64,000 nucleotides of DNA from an uncultured Chloroflexales bacterium (GTDB lineage Bacteria > Chloroflexota > Chloroflexia > Chloroflexales > Chloroflexaceae): positions 1 to 64,000 of the forward strand of contig CALCJV010000007.1 in the NCBI GenBank assembly GCA_937967405.1, written 5' to 3'. The notes under the pieces are model-generated. The model saw only the letters and a program-made list of their open reading frames with translations, had not been told where the DNA came from and made no database searches. How positions within the stretch are numbered: position 1 is the stretch's first letter; each line of letters starts with the position of its first letter. Positions 27,243 through 37,467 of the stretch are shown in pieces. Both the position numbers and the translations under genes were made by a program.

Positions 27243-29271
27243 GCCGGATCAGGGGTGGGATCAATTTGGCTTTCTCGTACTTCAACGTGCCACTTATCTG
27301 GCGCGAGTTCAGCAAGGGCAACTGCCTGTTGACACACTAAAACTACACGTTTTGCACTCATATTGAGTTCCACATACATGCCATTGCCCAATTGAGTACC
27401 GCGTTTCATCTGTGATGGTTTATCGCTGATAACACGTGGGTACTCGCTAGCCAACTGCTCAAACCCTTCTGGCCTCAGGTCTGCTATCGTTTGAAGCGTG
27501 TGCGTTAACACTTCACTCCATGTCTTCACGGGGATACGCTGATCGATCAGGGTGAGAACGGTGGGCGTTTTGCCGGTTGCTGTGCGGGGTGTAATGACTG
27601 GTTTGCTATCGTGCTTACCACCAAAGTATGGCCAGACTTGTACCGCACGATGTGCAAGCTGCTCGGAGCGTTCTTGGATTTCTGTGCTTGTCCATTTCGG
27701 GCATGATTGGAAGTACCGATTGAGTTCCAAATGGCTCTTAGCGAGTTTCTTTTGTTTCTCAGGGAATGAGCTATTTGAGAGTTCGGAGTTGTAGCCGGTC
27801 AGGGTCAGGTTGCCGAGCGTGTGTACATAAACTTCATGATCTTCTTCGGCTCCATCGCCGAGATGCTGTTTCCACCAATTGGTTAGTGTTTGTGGCAGAA
27901 TATGTTCGATATTTACATTATCAAACACTATAGGTTCTTTATGTTCGTAGGATGCTTCGATGGTTTCGAGGATAAAGCGAGTCCGTTCACGCCGATCTCC
28001 AGCTCCATAGAGACGATCTGACGTAAGGCTTTTTTTGAAGGTAGCATCAGATGGATAGTCGTGGTGTTGAAGTTCCAGTTTGACCCCTTCGACAAACGTG
28101 TGCCCTGCCCGTGTTTGACTCTGTATCCATCCGTACAGAACGGGAAAGATTTTATTGAGCTGACTGGTTGGAACGCTACAGACGAAACGCCGCACCAGAA
28201 AGTTTTCAATGACTTGCAAAACTTGCACAAAGTCGTTAGCAGCCAACACACCTTGATCATAATCAGCATAGCATCTGAGCAAAAACGGATGAACTGTGGT
28301 CTGATTAAGCCGTGTCAAGCGGAGAAGCTGTTCGCGGATGGATGGGTTAGGCTCAGCTGCGGGATCAATGAGGCGTTTGTAGTATATTGCAAACGCATTG
28401 ATCTGGCGTAAGACTTTCAAAGCATCTTCACCCGTGCTATCACCTACAACCCGTTTGAGTTCGGTGTAAATATCACCAATGCGGATGAAAGCTCCACGCT
28501 GCTGAATGAGGAACTGCCGGATAAACTCGGTTAAATCGTCACCAAGTGCAGTCTGCATTGGTTCCCAATATTGTTTATAAATAACATCTTGCTGATTAGT
28601 ATGGACACGCATGAAGAAAAAATTACGCACGAGATCAGCCTGTGTTAGAGGCTTTCCTTTCGCATTCAAACTTTCAAAAACAAGATGGGGATTGTCTTTA
28701 GCATCTAATACGATACTGACCACAGATAATCGTCCAATAACAACTTCGGTCAGTTCTGTGAGTTGCTCCGCAGTAAACCGCGAGAGCTTCCCGCGAAAGT
28801 AATCGTAGCAGCGTGTGATCCCATTTGCCGTTCGTGCTTGGTCGGGCTGGTCTATGAGTTGGCAGAATGCTTGCCGATCTATCTGGGTTGGTAATAGCCG
28901 ATAATAGTCCTGACCCTCACTGTACTTATTGACGAGCATTAAATCTTGGATTTTGTCAGCAAGCCTCCCAACCTGCATTGTGCGGGCCTTGTCCCGAATC
29001 AACGTAAGCAAGATAAAGATCGTCGTGAGCCGTTGCTGCCCATCAATGAGCAGGTATTTGTTTACTCCCTGTGGTACTGAAATGGTTTGTAAGGTAACAA
29101 TTGAACCAATAAAGTGGTAGGGAATTGTTTGATCTTGCCGTAATGCATCAAGATCATCCCACAAACCGCCCCACTCCTTTTTTCCCAGCTGTAGGGCCTT
29201 TGGAACAGGGGCACAAGATACTGCTTCGTACCTTCAATAATCTGTTGGAGACGAGTCTCAGATGCCTGCAT
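27239..29271 (-). CDS. GmrSD-like DUF262/DUF1524 protein, interrupted by an apparent -1 frameshift at 29178-29183
   Basis: N-terminal frame MQASETRLQQIIEGTKQYLVPLFQRPYSWEK (ORF 29062..29271) continues in the other frame as KEWGGLWDDLDALRQ... YLLIDGQQRLTTIF... NIEHILPQTLTNWW ... HTLGNLTLTGYNSELSN (ORF 27239..29164). Confidence 0.8.
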
Positions 29272-29323
29272 ATGCTGATTACCTATGCTACAACGACGGA
29301 TACCTTGCGTGTATTATACACAA

Positions 29324-30091
29324 TTACCCCCCCGCCCGCCGCAGCAGGTAGCCCGTCCCGATCAGGCTCAAAGCCGTCACCACGAGCAATCCAATCACCG
29401 GCAGAGGCGTGTCCGTGTTCGTGCCCGGCAGGTTGGGGTTGTTGACAACAATGCTGGTTGGGTAGCCGCTCACGGTCTGAAAGCGGGCTTCTTGGGCCGG
29501 AAATGCCGCCCCGATGGGGAGATACAGTGCCAGCGTCTGATCCGATACGTTGGTGACTTCAAGTGTGCCCCGCCCAAAGAAATGATCGGTTGCACTCAGG
29601 ATGCGGACTTTATCGCCCACTGGCTGCCACGCTCGCATGGTCATGCGGACGGTGCCCTGCTGCGCCGCGTCTATCACGCTCGTGCCGCTGGGCGGAGCTG
29701 GCGCGGTGGTGGCATTCGCCAGCACATCCTGCGCGACACTGCTGGTGGCGGGGGGGCTGTTGGGGGAGCTGAGCAGTTCCCAAAGTGCATACTGCGCTTC
29801 GAGCGCATCGGCTGCGTTTGCGGTGAGCGTCTGCTGCTGGATGTGGGCCAGCGCGGCGCGGACATTGTCCGGCGCAAGCCCATGCGGGGGCCGAATGGCG
29901 GACGGGAAGAATTTGCCAAACTCGATGCAGAAGGCTTCAAACTCGATGCTGGCCGTGCCGCCCGGCTCCAGCGTAAAGGGCTGCACCACCTGTGCCTGCG
30001 CTGAGCGCGGGGGCGTGATGCTTCCGACCAAGCTGAACAGTCCAACCACTACGATTGCCAATCGGGCTACCTGTGCCGTGTGCCGCTGCAT
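29324..30091 (-). CDS. Secreted surface protein with C-terminal LPGTN-like sorting/anchor signal
   Basis: N-terminal hydrophobic signal; C-terminus NLPGTNTDTPLPVIGLLVVTALSLIGTGYLLRRAGG. Start chosen at MQRHTAQ. Confidence 0.6.
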   Translation of the reverse strand: MQRHTAQVARLAIVVVGLFSLVGSITPPRSAQAQVVQPFTLEPGGTASIEFEAFCIEFGKFFPSAIRPPHGLAPDNVRAALAHIQQQTLTANAADALEAQYALWELLSSPNSPPATSSVAQDVLANATTAPAPPSGTSVIDAAQQGTVRMTMRAWQPVGDKVRILSATDHFFGRGTLEVTNVSDQTLALYLPIGAAFPAQEARFQTVSGYPTSIVVNNPNLPGTNTDTPLPVIGLLVVTALSLIGTGYLLRRAGG

Positions 30092-30179
30092 TGGGATCCT
30101 CCTCATTCTGCTAACGCTTTGGTCTTCATCCAACGACCCATGCGCGTAGTATAGCATGGATATGGGCGGCAGCGTATGC

Positions 30180-31322
30180 TCAGGGGAGCAGCAGCTCTGG
30201 CTCGATAATCACAAATGGCACCGGCGTAAAGACCAGCACAAACAACGCCAAGCCAGCCAAAGCGATCCAACGTTCGCGGCTTGTCAGTGGCGCAAGCTCG
30301 TTGAGCATTGGGGCGCGGTGCTGCCCAAACATCAGGATCAGGAACGCCCACAGGAACCAGCCCATCCACTGGAAGCCGAGTAGGAACAGGCTCCCCGCCA
30401 GCACATACGTAACGATGCGGGCAATGCGTCGCCCAAACAGAGTATAGAAGATGTGTCCCCCATCGAGTTGTCCCGCCGGAATCAGGTTCAGCCCGGTTAC
30501 AAGCAGACCAACCCAGCCCGCGAAGGCCACCGGATGCAGCATCACATCGGTTAAGCCATCTGGCAGCACGCGCCCAAAGATGATCCACTTGAGCAGGATA
30601 TACAGCAGCGAGTTCCCTTCCATATACAGCACCATGCCCTGCGCCTGCATCTCCACCGGATCGAGCGTCTTGAGCGGCGAGAGCCATAGCCCCAAGAGCA
30701 GCACCGGAATCGCCACGACCAGTCCCGCCACTGGGCCTGCAATTGCTACCGCCAGCAGATCGCGGCGTGTGCGTGGCGGCGATTGCATGGCAATAAATGC
30801 GCCCATCGTGCCAATCGGCGAGAGCGGCATCGGGATGAAGTAGGGGTAGCTAACATGCACCCCGCGTCGCCGCGCCACAAGGAAGTGGCCCATCTCGTGG
30901 GCCATCAAGATCGAGAGGATCGCCGCACTAAACGCAAGGCCCTCGCCCCAATTGAAGCCATCCAGTTGAAAGCCGCCAACAAAGACGGTCGAAATCACGG
31001 TTAGCACAAACATCAGCGCCGGCAGCCACCGCCGCAGATTGGGAGCGGTAAACTCGCCGGGCAGAGCCATCACGGTGACGTTGGGGTGGTCATCTTGCAG
31101 CATAGCCGTGTAGCCATGGCTGCGGAAACCCTGCTCCAGATGGGCATAGGCCACTTCGGGATCGGTGTGGAGCTGCCCCGTCAAGCGGATCGTGCCGCGC
31201 TCAAGCGGCGGCACATGCTCCACACTGGTCACATCCATGACCCCTGTGGCCACCGCCCGCAGGTCTTCGCGTTGGCGGGCGGCAAGGTAATCGGGCATAT
31301 TCGGGCTGAGATAGGTCTTCAT
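30180..31322 (-). CDS. Site-2 protease-like M50 membrane metalloprotease
   Basis: ILMAHEMGHFLVARRRGVHVSYPYFIPMP, LNLIPAGQLDGGHI. Start chosen at MKTYLSPN. Confidence 0.88.
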   Translation of the reverse strand: MKTYLSPNMPDYLAARQREDLRAVATGVMDVTSVEHVPPLERGTIRLTGQLHTDPEVAYAHLEQGFRSHGYTAMLQDDHPNVTVMALPGEFTAPNLRRWLPALMFVLTVISTVFVGGFQLDGFNWGEGLAFSAAILSILMAHEMGHFLVARRRGVHVSYPYFIPMPLSPIGTMGAFIAMQSPPRTRRDLLAVAIAGPVAGLVVAIPVLLLGLWLSPLKTLDPVEMQAQGMVLYMEGNSLLYILLKWIIFGRVLPDGLTDVMLHPVAFAGWVGLLVTGLNLIPAGQLDGGHIFYTLFGRRIARIVTYVLAGSLFLLGFQWMGWFLWAFLILMFGQHRAPMLNELAPLTSRERWIALAGLALFVLVFTPVPFVIIEPELLLP

Positions 31323-31323
31323 G

Positions 31324-31638
31324 TTAGGGTGCAGTCGGTGCGACGGGTGCGCTTGTAACCCAGCCAATCCCCAGCAGCGCAAGAGCTACAATCGCAATCA
31401 TCGTGCTGATGCGGTTGGTCTGGACTTCATCGGGATCAACGGCGTTGGGGTCAGCTGTCATTGGTAGCGGTTCGCGCAGCATACGGTACAGCTCCGGCAG
31501 ATTGGCAATACTCAGGAGGAAGAAACCCGCGGCCTGAATATAGCTCTGGCGCCAGAGGTAAAAACCGGTGGCCAACAGGAAGCCGAACGCAAACACAAGG
31601 CTGACGATTAGGGTACACCCGCGCCCCTGCATGCACAA
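31324..31638 (-). CDS. Small membrane protein, 104 aa
   Basis: Three hydrophobic segments; directly upstream of the M50 gene. Confidence 0.6.
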   Translation of the reverse strand: MCMQGRGCTLIVSLVFAFGFLLATGFYLWRQSYIQAAGFFLLSIANLPELYRMLREPLPMTADPNAVDPDEVQTNRISTMIAIVALALLGIGWVTSAPVAPTAP

Positions 31639-31738
31639 TCCTTTCCAGATTGGTTTGGGCTACGCGCCCAAGCGCACGCAGCAGCAATGATACTAGGCAT
31701 GATACCCCGCGTTGCCAATCTCGGCAAGCCCCGCCGCG

Positions 31739-31987
31739 CTACTGTTGACCCAACAGGGCTAGCCCCTGCTTGGCGTAGGCGTTGTTGGGGTTGATGGCGA
31801 TCACATTTTCGAGGGCGATCTGCTGATCTTCCACAGAGTCAACTGCGCCACTCAGCCAGAGCCAGCCATACTCATTGTGCTCATCACTGCTAACGACCTG
31901 TAACAGCAACTCCTGTGCGCGTTCACGCTCGCCCTTGAGTAACGCCATCACGCCATCGTAGAGCCATTCTTGAACTTGTGCTTCCAT
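31739..31987 (-). CDS. Small TPR-like protein
   Basis: ALLKGERERAQELLLQVVSSDEHNEYGWLWLSGAVDSVEDQQIALENVIAINPNNAYAKQGL. Start chosen at MEAQVQEW. Confidence 0.6.
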   Translation of the reverse strand: MEAQVQEWLYDGVMALLKGERERAQELLLQVVSSDEHNEYGWLWLSGAVDSVEDQQIALENVIAINPNNAYAKQGLALLGQQ

Positions 31988-32110
31988 CTCGTGTGCCTTT
32001 GCCTCAGGACCGACCTCATGCGTATTATACCAAATCCGGTACAATAGCTGCACGCGGCGCAGGCAGCGTGCCTAGTCCGCAACCTAACACTGGATCCAAA
32101 GCAACCCACC

Positions 32111-33022
32111 ATGTACGCAATTATGCTGGCATTACTGCCAATTTTTCTGACCATCCTTGCGGGAGCGGTGTGTCGTCGCTACGGCTTCCCCGATAACGCC
32201 TTCTGGCAACCTGCGGCTCGCTTCACCTACTACGTCTTCTTCCCAGCCTTGATTATCACCCGCCTTGCCACCACCGATCTGACCGGCATTGCGTTTGGCG
32301 CAATCACGCTCGCGCTGGCGATCCCGATCTGTCTGATTGCAGGCACTATGCTGCTGCTGCGGCCCCTGTTTGCCGTGGACAATCCCGCATTTACCTCGCT
32401 GTTTCAGGGCAGCATCCGCATGAACACGTATGTTGGCTTGGCTGGGGCAGCCGCCTTGTATGGCGATCTTGGGCTGGCCCTTGCCGCCCTCGCCCTGATG
32501 ATCCTGATCCCGCTGGTGAATGTCTTGAGCGTCGGAGTATTGACGCACTACGTCGGGGTGCAGCAGCTTCGGCTGGGGTCAACCCTGCTAGCGATCCTCC
32601 GCACGCCGCCGGTAGCGGCGTGTGTGCTCGGCATGCTGCTTAATCTGACCGGCGTAGGCTTGCCGCCCGTGCTAGCCGAGCTGCTCGAAATCGCGGCCCG
32701 TGCGGCTCTGCCACTGGGCCTGCTCACCGTAGGGGCGGCCCTCGATGTGCGTGCGGTGCGGGGCACTGGTAGCGCGGTACTGGTCGTGAGTGCCCTCAAA
32801 TTGGGGCTTCTGCCACTGCTCACCACTGGCGCGTGCCTGATGCTCGGCGTGACCGACGCAGCGCGGGCCATCACGATCCTGTTTGCAGCGTTACCGGGTG
32901 CGCCGGCCGCCTACCTGCTGGCCCAAGAACTCGGCGGCGATGTGCGCCTGATCGCGGCTATCGTCACCGTGCAGACCGCCCTAGCGGCATTAACGATACC
33001 GCTGATCGCCCTCCTCTGGTGA
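32111..33022 (+). CDS. AEC-family (auxin efflux carrier-like) transporter
   Basis: Hydrophobic ~300 aa, LPIFLTILAGAVCRRYGFPDNAFWQPAARFTYYVFFPALIITRLA, C-terminal LPGAPAAYLLAQELGGDVRL. Confidence 0.82.
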   Translation: MYAIMLALLPIFLTILAGAVCRRYGFPDNAFWQPAARFTYYVFFPALIITRLATTDLTGIAFGAITLALAIPICLIAGTMLLLRPLFAVDNPAFTSLFQGSIRMNTYVGLAGAAALYGDLGLALAALALMILIPLVNVLSVGVLTHYVGVQQLRLGSTLLAILRTPPVAACVLGMLLNLTGVGLPPVLAELLEIAARAALPLGLLTVGAALDVRAVRGTGSAVLVVSALKLGLLPLLTTGACLMLGVTDAARAITILFAALPGAPAAYLLAQELGGDVRLIAAIVTVQTALAALTIPLIALLW

Positions 33023-33031
33023 GCGGTAGAA

Positions 33032-33541
33032 TCAGCGCAGCGCACGCCCAGCTAGCCCGGCGGCCCACAGCTCCGTGCTGCGGTAGTCGTGGTCTTCGGG
33101 CGGCTGCCACAGCTCGCGCACATCGCGGGCCCGGCCCAGCTGCGCGAAGCTCGTTTCGATAAAGGTAATCCGGCGCAACTTGGCCGCCGGCACGGGCTGC
33201 GGCAACGGCTGCAAGGGGCCCACCTCAAGGCAGTAGTAGGGCTGGAGTGCCCGCGGGTGATCCGGCTCATCGGGGCGTAGCTCGCAGCGCGGGACAATCT
33301 GCCAGCCCTGCAAGGGCGCATACTCGCGGATGCTCCAGCGCAACGCACCGAATGCGGCCGGGAGGTAGAAGGCAAGGTAGCTGACCGCAAGGCGGGGCGG
33401 AGCCGAACGCACAGGAATACGATACCAACCGCGTTGCTGGAGCTGCTGGTAGTCACGCGGATGCGGCAGGTAGACGACCAGCACGCGGCTGTCCGGCTCC
33501 GGGCTGGAGGGGGCTACCGGTGGGCCACAAGCCTGTACCAT
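33032..33541 (-). CDS. Hypothetical protein, 169 aa
   Basis: Clean ORF between annotated genes; VVYLPHPRDYQQLQQRGWYRIPVRSAPPRLAVSYLAFYLPAAFG. Confidence 0.6.
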   Translation of the reverse strand: MVQACGPPVAPSSPEPDSRVLVVYLPHPRDYQQLQQRGWYRIPVRSAPPRLAVSYLAFYLPAAFGALRWSIREYAPLQGWQIVPRCELRPDEPDHPRALQPYYCLEVGPLQPLPQPVPAAKLRRITFIETSFAQLGRARDVRELWQPPEDHDYRSTELWAAGLAGRALR

Positions 33542-33562
33542 CGCGGCTGGTGCTCCTTAGGC

Positions 33563-34744
33563 TTAGCTGGCTGGCGCAAGCCGCGCCACGGCCAAGATCG
33601 TAACATCATCAGCGGGAGTCTGCGTCCCAACAAAGGCTGTTACGCCCGTGCGTATCTGTTCGAGCAGTGCGCTCGCCGCGTTGTGCGGCTGATTGATCAG
33701 CTCGTGCAGCCGCTCTTCGGTGAAGAGATCACCCGCCAGATTACGCGCTTCGGTCACACCGTCGGTGTAGGTCAACAGGGTTGTGCCGGGCGCAAGCGTG
33801 ATCGTCGCTTGCCCGTAGCGTGAATCACCCATAAACCCCACTGCTGGCCCAGTGGTATCAAGGATCGCTTCAATCCCGTGCTCACCCAAGACTAGTGGGG
33901 CTTCGTGCCCAGCATTGATGTAGGTCAGTTGCCCAGTTGCTGGTTCGAGGATGCCAAAGAACAAGGTAGCAAACATATGCAGATGCGAGCGATTGTGGTG
34001 GTGGCGCGTGATGTAGGTATTGGTGAGCTGCACCGCCAGCAGCGGATCATCACCGGCATTGGCCGCCTGCTCCGCAAAGGCCCGCAACAGGCTGCGGACC
34101 AGCACCATAAACAGCGCAGCCCGCACCCCTTTGTCGCACACATCCGCCATCACTAAGGCCAGCCGTTGATCGGGCAGCCGAAAGACATCATAGAAATCGC
34201 CACCGACTTCCCGCGCCGGCTGAAACAAGGCCCCCAACCACCAACCCGCCACTTGCGGCAGCTCCACCGGAAAGAAATCGGCCTGCGTGCGCCGCCCTAG
34301 CTCTAGCTCCTGCTTGACAGCTTTGAGGTAGGCCCGTTCTTTATCGCGCAGAAACTTCTTTTCAAGGCTGGCTTCTACACGGGCTTTGAGCAACACCGGA
34401 TTAAACGGCTTGAACAAGTAATCCTCTGCGCCCAATTCGATACAGCGCACCACGCTATCAATATCATCCACCGCCGAGATCATAATCACCGGAATATGCC
34501 GCAGGGCCGGATCCGCTTTGAGCCGTTCCAACACTTGGTAGCCGTTCATCTCTGGCATCATCACATCCAGCAGGATCAAGTCAAAGGCAGCACTGCGGAC
34601 CTGCTCAAGCGCACGGCGACCATTCTCGGCCGTGCTGGTGCGAATGCCTTGCCGCATCAGCCGCCGCGAGAGCACATCACGATTGGCTTCATTGTCATCT
34701 ACGACAAGCACATGGCTCTGTTCAAGCATGGGCTGTCCGATCAT
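33563..34744 (-). CDS. Response-regulator receiver fused to PP2C/SpoIIE (RsbU-like) phosphatase
   Basis: VLVVDDNEANRD...LILLDVMMPEMNGYQVL..., then REVGGDFYDVFRLPDQRLALVMADVCDKGVRAALFM. Confidence 0.88.
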   Translation of the reverse strand: MIGQPMLEQSHVLVVDDNEANRDVLSRRLMRQGIRTSTAENGRRALEQVRSAAFDLILLDVMMPEMNGYQVLERLKADPALRHIPVIMISAVDDIDSVVRCIELGAEDYLFKPFNPVLLKARVEASLEKKFLRDKERAYLKAVKQELELGRRTQADFFPVELPQVAGWWLGALFQPAREVGGDFYDVFRLPDQRLALVMADVCDKGVRAALFMVLVRSLLRAFAEQAANAGDDPLLAVQLTNTYITRHHHNRSHLHMFATLFFGILEPATGQLTYINAGHEAPLVLGEHGIEAILDTTGPAVGFMGDSRYGQATITLAPGTTLLTYTDGVTEARNLAGDLFTEERLHELINQPHNAASALLEQIRTGVTAFVGTQTPADDVTILAVARLAPAS

Positions 34745-35102
34745 TCAAAAGGCGTTCGATCTTAGCCAACAAGCGGGCAAAATCAACCGGCTTCGTTTCA
34801 TACTCATCACACCCCGCCGCAAGGCTCTTCTCCCGATCCCCAGCGAGCGCATGGGCCGTCAGCGCAATCACCGGAATGGCTTGGGTGTGCGGATCGGCTT
34901 TGAGCGTGCGTGTAGCTTCCCAGCCATCTACTACTGGCAGGCTGATGTCCATCAAGATCAGATCGGGCTGCTCACTGCGTGCCAGCGTGATCCCTTGCAT
35001 CCCATCGGTGGCCATCGTTACCTGAAAGCCACGCCGCATGAGCCGCCGCGAGAGCATATCCCGATTCATTTCGTTGTCTTCGACTAACAGAATCGTCGCC
35101 AT
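34722..35102 (-). CDS. Single-domain response regulator
   Basis: ILLVEDNEMNRDMLSRRLMRRGF...PDLILMDISLPVVDGWEATRTLK...IPVIALTAHA. Confidence 0.88.
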   Translation of the reverse strand: MATILLVEDNEMNRDMLSRRLMRRGFQVTMATDGMQGITLARSEQPDLILMDISLPVVDGWEATRTLKADPHTQAIPVIALTAHALAGDREKSLAAGCDEYETKPVDFARLLAKIERLLNDRTAHA

Positions 35103-35214
35103 CGCTTTTTACTCAGGTTTTACCCAGTGAGTCTGCTGTACGCACATATAGCCAACTCGCATCTCTACTTATTGTATGCGAGATGCCCTCTTTTTACAAG
35201 GCAGCCTGCTCACC

Positions 35215-37464
35215 TCACAGCAGGGCATGATCGGCCTCTGGATCAGTACTTCTGACATGCAACGGGAGCACGACGGTAAAGGTCGCGCCTTGCCCCGGCG
35301 TACTGGCCACTGCAATGCTGCCGCCCATCATCGTGCAGTAGCGCGAGCTGATTGCTAAGCCCAGCCCAGTGCCGCCAAACTGGCGCGTGGTCGAGGCATC
35401 GCCCTGCATAAACGGCTGGAACAGATGTTCCTGCTGTTCAAGGGTCATGCCAATGCCAGTATCGGCCACAGCAAAGCTGACCCACGCGGTCTGATCCGGC
35501 GGGGTGCGAAAGCTCCGCACATGCAACCGAATCTGCCCGCCTGTCGTAAATTTGGCCGCATTGCTCAGCAGGTTGAGCAAGATTTGGCGCAGCTTGGTGA
35601 CATCGGCATACATCACCGGCAAGTCTGGTTCGCACTGGATCGTCAACTGGTTCTGGTTGCGGGCAATTAATGGCTCGACTGAAGGCAGCACGTTGGCAAT
35701 CAGATCGGGGATGGTAAACTGCTCAAGATACAAATCCATATGGCCTGCCTCGATCTTCGAGATGTCCAAAATCTCATTGATCAAGGCCAACAAGTGGCGA
35801 CCAGCCGTCTTGATCCGAGCCAGATCAGCAAGCACACTCGCAGGGTCAGGCGAAGCATGGGACTGAAAATCTTCCAAGAGCATCTCACTGTAGCCAATGA
35901 TCGCATTCAATGGCGTGCGGAGTTCGTGGGTCATATTGGCCAAGAACGCACTCTTGGCGCGGTTTGCTGACTCAGCCAGCTCTTTGGCGCGATACAGTTC
36001 GGTCGCTTCTTGCTTGCGTTCTAGGGCCACACTGATCAGGCGGCCCATCAGTTGCACCAGATCGTTATCCGTCTCTTGGAACAGGATCGGTTGCAAGGCT
36101 TGGCTGAGGAAGAAGATCGCCCCCCAGCGTTGCCCAGCAATCCACAACGGTGCACCAATCAATGCACGCAGGTGGTTGGTTGGTCGGTCGCTTGCTTTGT
36201 CGGGTGGCAATCCGTAGCTCTGTGCCAGTGGGGTATCAGTGGTTATCACGCTCGCTATCAGCTCTGGTTGCGCGAGCAGTTCATCCAAGAGGCCATCCGT
36301 CTTGCGGCTATAGCTAATGTGGTGCAAGGCATACGGCTGGCGCTCCGGTTCGGTCGTGATTACCACGCCAATGTCCATGTGCAGCAGGCGACAGCCAGTG
36401 TGCAGCAGTTGGTCTACCTGTTCATCAAAGGTTAGCCCAGCGCGAGCAGAGACCTCATACAATGCTCGCACGCGCTCGGCTTGGGTCAGGCGGGCTTTCT
36501 CAGCCAGCTTCTGCGAGGTGACATCACGCACCATCAGCAGGACTTCATCCACGCCACTCACGGCCAGCCGAATCTCATAATCCCGCGCCTGCCCCCCTAG
36601 CCGTTGCTGTTCCAGTGCCCGATCCAGTTGCATTGGCGTAATCCAGCCCCAACTGAGCAGCAGATCACCCAGCAATACATCGTGCCCTAAGGCGTGGCGG
36701 CGGCGTTGCTCTTGCAATGCCTGCTGGAGTTGCTCGTATTGGATCACCCGCGCCATCACGAGCTGCTCCCCCAGATGAAATGGGAATACATACTCGAACA
36801 TTTGCGGTTGGCCACTCTGCAATGCTCGTTGCACATGCGGCTGGGCCCGTTGGATGACTTCATTAAGGAAGAAGGGGTAGGCCTCTGCTAGGGCCTGTTC
36901 GACTGTTGAAATCTGATGGGTACTAGTGACCTGTTTGATATTGCGATAGCGGCCATCGCGGTGGATTTGGAGCAGCAAGTCGGGGATCGCATTCAGCAGG
37001 GCCCGGTTGGTGGCTTCGCTGCGGAGCAAGGCTTCCTGCGCGGCCCGCCACGTTGTGGTATCGCGGACGTGCAGGAGCACGGCCGGCTGCCCTTGATAGG
37101 TGATCTGATTGACCTTGATCTCCACCGGAATAGCCTGCCCGCTGCGGGTATAGCTATAGCCTTCGATGCGACCTATCTCGCCGCGAGCGAGGCGGGGAAA
37201 GCTCTCGCGTACCATTGCCTCTTGATCGCGGGGTACCAGCTCGGTGACATGCTTGCCAATCAACTCGGTGCGGGTCATGTCATGCAGCTGACACGCGGCC
37301 GGATTGACATCCAAGACGTAGCCGTGCATATCCTCGACGAAAATGGCATCCGGCGAATGGTCGAACAGCTCCCGAAAATTGCGTTCACCATTCGTATGCA
37401 TGTCACTCAGCACAGCTGCATTTGGGCTAGTTGGGCGAGTTGGGGGTGGCGTTTCGTTGGGCAT
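35215..37464 (-). CDS. PAS/GAF sensor histidine kinase
   Basis: PAS, PAS with insert, [26 protein letters not shown], ATPase motifs. Confidence 0.88.
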   Translation of the reverse strand: MPNETPPPTRPTSPNAAVLSDMHTNGERNFRELFDHSPDAIFVEDMHGYVLDVNPAACQLHDMTRTELIGKHVTELVPRDQEAMVRESFPRLARGEIGRIEGYSYTRSGQAIPVEIKVNQITYQGQPAVLLHVRDTTTWRAAQEALLRSEATNRALLNAIPDLLLQIHRDGRYRNIKQVTSTHQISTVEQALAEAYPFFLNEVIQRAQPHVQRALQSGQPQMFEYVFPFHLGEQLVMARVIQYEQLQQALQEQRRRHALGHDVLLGDLLLSWGWITPMQLDRALEQQRLGGQARDYEIRLAVSGVDEVLLMVRDVTSQKLAEKARLTQAERVRALYEVSARAGLTFDEQVDQLLHTGCRLLHMDIGVVITTEPERQPYALHHISYSRKTDGLLDELLAQPELIASVITTDTPLAQSYGLPPDKASDRPTNHLRALIGAPLWIAGQRWGAIFFLSQALQPILFQETDNDLVQLMGRLISVALERKQEATELYRAKELAESANRAKSAFLANMTHELRTPLNAIIGYSEMLLEDFQSHASPDPASVLADLARIKTAGRHLLALINEILDISKIEAGHMDLYLEQFTIPDLIANVLPSVEPLIARNQNQLTIQCEPDLPVMYADVTKLRQILLNLLSNAAKFTTGGQIRLHVRSFRTPPDQTAWVSFAVADTGIGMTLEQQEHLFQPFMQGDASTTRQFGGTGLGLAISSRYCTMMGGSIAVASTPGQGATFTVVLPLHVRSTDPEADHALL

Positions 37465-37467
37465 AGC

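Noticed and set aside
29062-29271. Independent 69-aa gene
   Set aside because: Its first 31 residues are the missing DUF262 N-terminus of the downstream gene; treated as one frameshifted gene.
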